DNA of 64,000 nucleotides from Planomonospora sp. ID82291 (lineage in GTDB: Bacteria; Actinomycetota; Actinomycetes; Streptosporangiales; Streptosporangiaceae): assembly GCF_015711645.1 (NCBI RefSeq), contig NZ_JABTEX010000001.1, positions 310,001 through 374,000 on the forward strand. Reading direction: 5' to 3'. The notes beneath the pieces are model-generated. The model saw only the letters and a list, made by a program, of their open reading frames with translations. It had not been told where the DNA came from and searched no databases. Below, one piece after another: positions 62,453-64,000 of this stretch. Every line of letters begins with the position of its first letter. Within the stretch, counting starts at the first letter, position 1. Both the position numbers and the translations under genes were made by a program.

Positions 62453-62476
62453 GGAGGGCCGCTCTCCTTGCCCTCC
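62453..62476 (+). terminator. Hairpin after rph
   Basis: GGAGGGC at 62453-62459 pairs with GCCCTCC at 62470-62476 around a ten-base loop, 30 bases past the rph stop. Confidence 0.4.
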
Positions 62477-62478
62477 GC

Positions 62479-62515
62479 TTGACAGATACACAAATTTGAA
62501 TAAAAACTTGAGTAT
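62479..62515 (+). promoter_or_regulatory. Promoter and operator of the padR gene
   Basis: TTGACA at 62479-62484 is a consensus -35, with TAAAAA at 62501-62506 as a possible -10 (16-base gap), which would make the mRNA almost leaderless. ATACACAAATT at 62486-62496 and AACTTGAGTAT at 62505-62515 form an imperfect inverted repeat (9 of 11 pairs) over this promoter, fitting autoregulation by PadR. Confidence 0.55.
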
Positions 62516-63044
62516 GTCCTCCACTCGTGTTCTCCTTCTCGGTGTGCTCCTCGACGGACCCCTGCACGGCTACGAGGTACGGCGCCGCCTGGAGATGTGG
62601 GGCGCCGACGCCTGGGCCAACGTGGCCTACGGCTCGATCTACCACGGCCTCGGCAAGATGGCGGACGAAGGCCTCCTGCACCGCGTGGAGGAGGGGAAGG
62701 GCGGCAGGACGCTCTACGAGATCACCGAGGCGGGCCGGGCGGAGTTCCTGGCGCGGCTGATGAGCCACTGGTGGGAGATCAAGCCCATCGTGGACCCCTT
62801 CCAGGTCGCGCTGACCTTCATGGACCGCCTCTCCCCCGCCGACCTGACCGCCGCGATGAAGGCGAGGGCGGTGCAGCTGCGGGCCGCGATCGAGATGCTC
62901 GGGCGGGCGATCGAGGCCAAGCGCGGCCACGGGGCGCCCCGGCACATCGACGAGACCCTCCGCCTCAACGCGGCCCAGCTCCAGGCCCAGCTGACCTGGA
63001 TCGAGGACGCCGTCGGCAGGGTCGGCCGCGGCGAACTCCCCTGA
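62514..63044 (+). CDS. PadR-family transcriptional regulator
   Basis: This 176-residue regulator has the PadR winged helix (LLLGVLLDGPLHGYEVRRRLE, GSIYHGLGKMADEGLLHRVEE, GRTLYEITEAGRAEF) and a C-terminal helical dimerisation domain. I chose the ATG at 62514, where PadR homology begins and a promoter lies just upstream. The next gene encodes an ABC exporter ATPase, so the pair follows the common PadR-exporter arrangement. PadR proteins often release DNA when a drug binds. Confidence 0.9.
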   Translation: MSSTRVLLLGVLLDGPLHGYEVRRRLEMWGADAWANVAYGSIYHGLGKMADEGLLHRVEEGKGGRTLYEITEAGRAEFLARLMSHWWEIKPIVDPFQVALTFMDRLSPADLTAAMKARAVQLRAAIEMLGRAIEAKRGHGAPRHIDETLRLNAAQLQAQLTWIEDAVGRVGRGELP

Positions 63045-63192
63045 GGGCCCGCGGGAGCAGACGGGGAGCCCTCCGGGGTCGCCCCTTCCGTACGGCCCCG
63101 CCCGGCGCGTCCGGAGCACACCTGAGAAAACCGGTTGCCCCTCCCCCCGTGAGAGGCACCATGCTCGGCATCCCACCGTGAACGGAGACCAG

Positions 63193-64000
63193 ATGATCAT
63201 CGAAGCGCACGACCTGCGCAAGACCTTCGTCGCCAGACGCGGGCGCGGCAGGACGGAGGAGGTCGAGGCCGTGCGCGGCATCGACCTGTCCGTCGGCGAA
63301 GGCGAGATCTTCGCCTGCCTCGGTCCCAACGGCGCGGGCAAGACCACCACGGTCCGCATGCTCGCCACCTTCACCGTGCCCACCTCGGGCACCGCGCGGG
63401 TGGCCGGGTTCGACGTGGTGAAGGAGGCCGCCAAGGTCCGGGAGAAGATCGGCTACGTCGGCCAGGCCGGCGGGATCGACGACAACGCCCCCGGCCGCGC
63501 GAGCCTCGTCATGGCCGCGCGGATCGCCGGGCTCTCCCGCGCGCAGGCCCTGGCCCGCGCCGACGAGCTGATGGCCGCCTTCAGCCTGGCCGAGATCGCC
63601 GACCGGCCGGTCAAGACCCTCTCCGGCGGACAGAAGCGGCGCTTCAGCCTGGCCATCGGGCTGGTCAACCGGCCGCCGCTGGTCTTCCTGGACGAGCCCA
63701 CCACCGGCCTCGACCCGCAGAACCGCGCCAACCTCTGGGACGAGATCCGCGCGCTGCGCGACCAGGGCACCAGCGTCCTGCTGACCACCCACTACCTGGA
63801 CGAGGCCGACGCGCTCTGCGACCGCCTGGTCATCGTCGACCACGGCCGGATCGTCGCCGAGGGCACCGCGGCCGAGCTCAAGAAGGAGGTCGCCGGCGAC
63901 GTCGTCACCCTCCGGCTCGACGACCTGGCCGCGGCCCGCGCCCTGCTGGACGCCGAGCCGTACATCAAGGAGACCCAGGAGGAGGGCGGGTCCCTGCGGG
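63193..64000 (+). CDS. Drug-export ABC ATPase of DrrA type (3' end outside window)
   Basis: The frame opens at ATG 63193 (GGAG nearby) and is still open at the window edge, giving 269 residues. It has Walker A GPNGAGKTTTVRMLAT, signature LSGGQKRRFSLAIGL, Walker B LVFLDEPTTGLDPQ and switch His in LLTTHYLDEADALCD, followed by the start of a DrrA-type C-terminal domain. This subfamily works with a separate membrane protein, expected just beyond the window. It lies downstream of padR and probably exports a drug-like compound. Confidence 0.9.
   Translation, partial: MIIEAHDLRKTFVARRGRGRTEEVEAVRGIDLSVGEGEIFACLGPNGAGKTTTVRMLATFTVPTSGTARVAGFDVVKEAAKVREKIGYVGQAGGIDDNAPGRASLVMAARIAGLSRAQALARADELMAAFSLAEIADRPVKTLSGGQKRRFSLAIGLVNRPPLVFLDEPTTGLDPQNRANLWDEIRALRDQGTSVLLTTHYLDEADALCDRLVIVDHGRIVAEGTAAELKKEVAGDVVTLRLDDLAAARALLDAEPYIKETQEEGGSLR

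Overview
The window is high-GC actinobacterial chromosome. Gene order in the first 11 kb (M23 peptidase, dprA, comM, yraN, a DUF2469 gene, signal peptidases, rplS, trmD, rimM, a KH-domain gene, rpsP, ffh) matches the conserved actinomycete core block. The several conservons, multi-CBM chitinase, amidohydrolase-type hut genes and rifamycin phosphotransferase suggest a soil actinomycete of the Streptosporangiales or a close relative. The placement is inferred from gene content, not from a phylogeny. No tRNA, rRNA, CRISPR array or transposase was seen.

Layout. 1-10.8 kb: core block, nearly all on the minus strand (DNA uptake, signal peptidases, ribosomal proteins and maturation factors, SRP). 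10.9-15.7 kb: conservon 1 (cvnD, cvnC, cvnB, cvnA read from low to high coordinates, all minus). 16.2-23.6 kb: two SsuA/SsuC-like importer clusters around an O-methyltransferase, with one ATPase gene for both. 23.7-28.3 kb: conservon 2. 28.4-31.9 kb: aldehyde dehydrogenase, GT1 glycosyltransferase and a divergent TetR regulator. 31.9-38.0 kb: a PotABCD-type importer divergent from a maltokinase-like (possibly glucosamine) kinase and a SIS-domain protein, with an inverted repeat between them. 38.1-40.3 kb: VOC protein, ECF41-type sigma factor, GNAT acetyltransferase with a possible leader peptide. 40.4-45.9 kb: a decayed conservon (cvnC plus the tail of a cvnA) and complete conservon 3. 46.0-50.0 kb: amtB-glnK-glnD nitrogen operon with a candidate GlnR site. 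50.4-52.3 kb: two toxin-antitoxin pairs, the second flanked by exact 71-bp copies of the 3' end of the next gene, a group 2 sigma factor. 53.5-57.3 kb: hutI-hutF-M20 amidohydrolase operon. 57.5-64.0 kb: GH19 chitinase, SDR, rifamycin phosphotransferase with a rifamycin-associated element upstream, PadR regulator and the start of an ABC exporter.

How the genes fit together. Each conservon encodes a sensor-kinase-like membrane protein, a roadblock protein, a DUF742 protein and a Ras-like GTPase, thought to form a membrane-bound signalling complex. The nitrogen operon couples ammonium uptake to PII signalling. The hut operon should take imidazolonepropionate to formylglutamate, with the M20 enzyme in the place where HutG would be expected. 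The most unusual items are the toxin-antitoxin islet bracketed by sigma-gene 3' ends, three conservons plus a remnant within 35 kb, and short tandem-repeat arrays that repeatedly sit at or just after stop codons.
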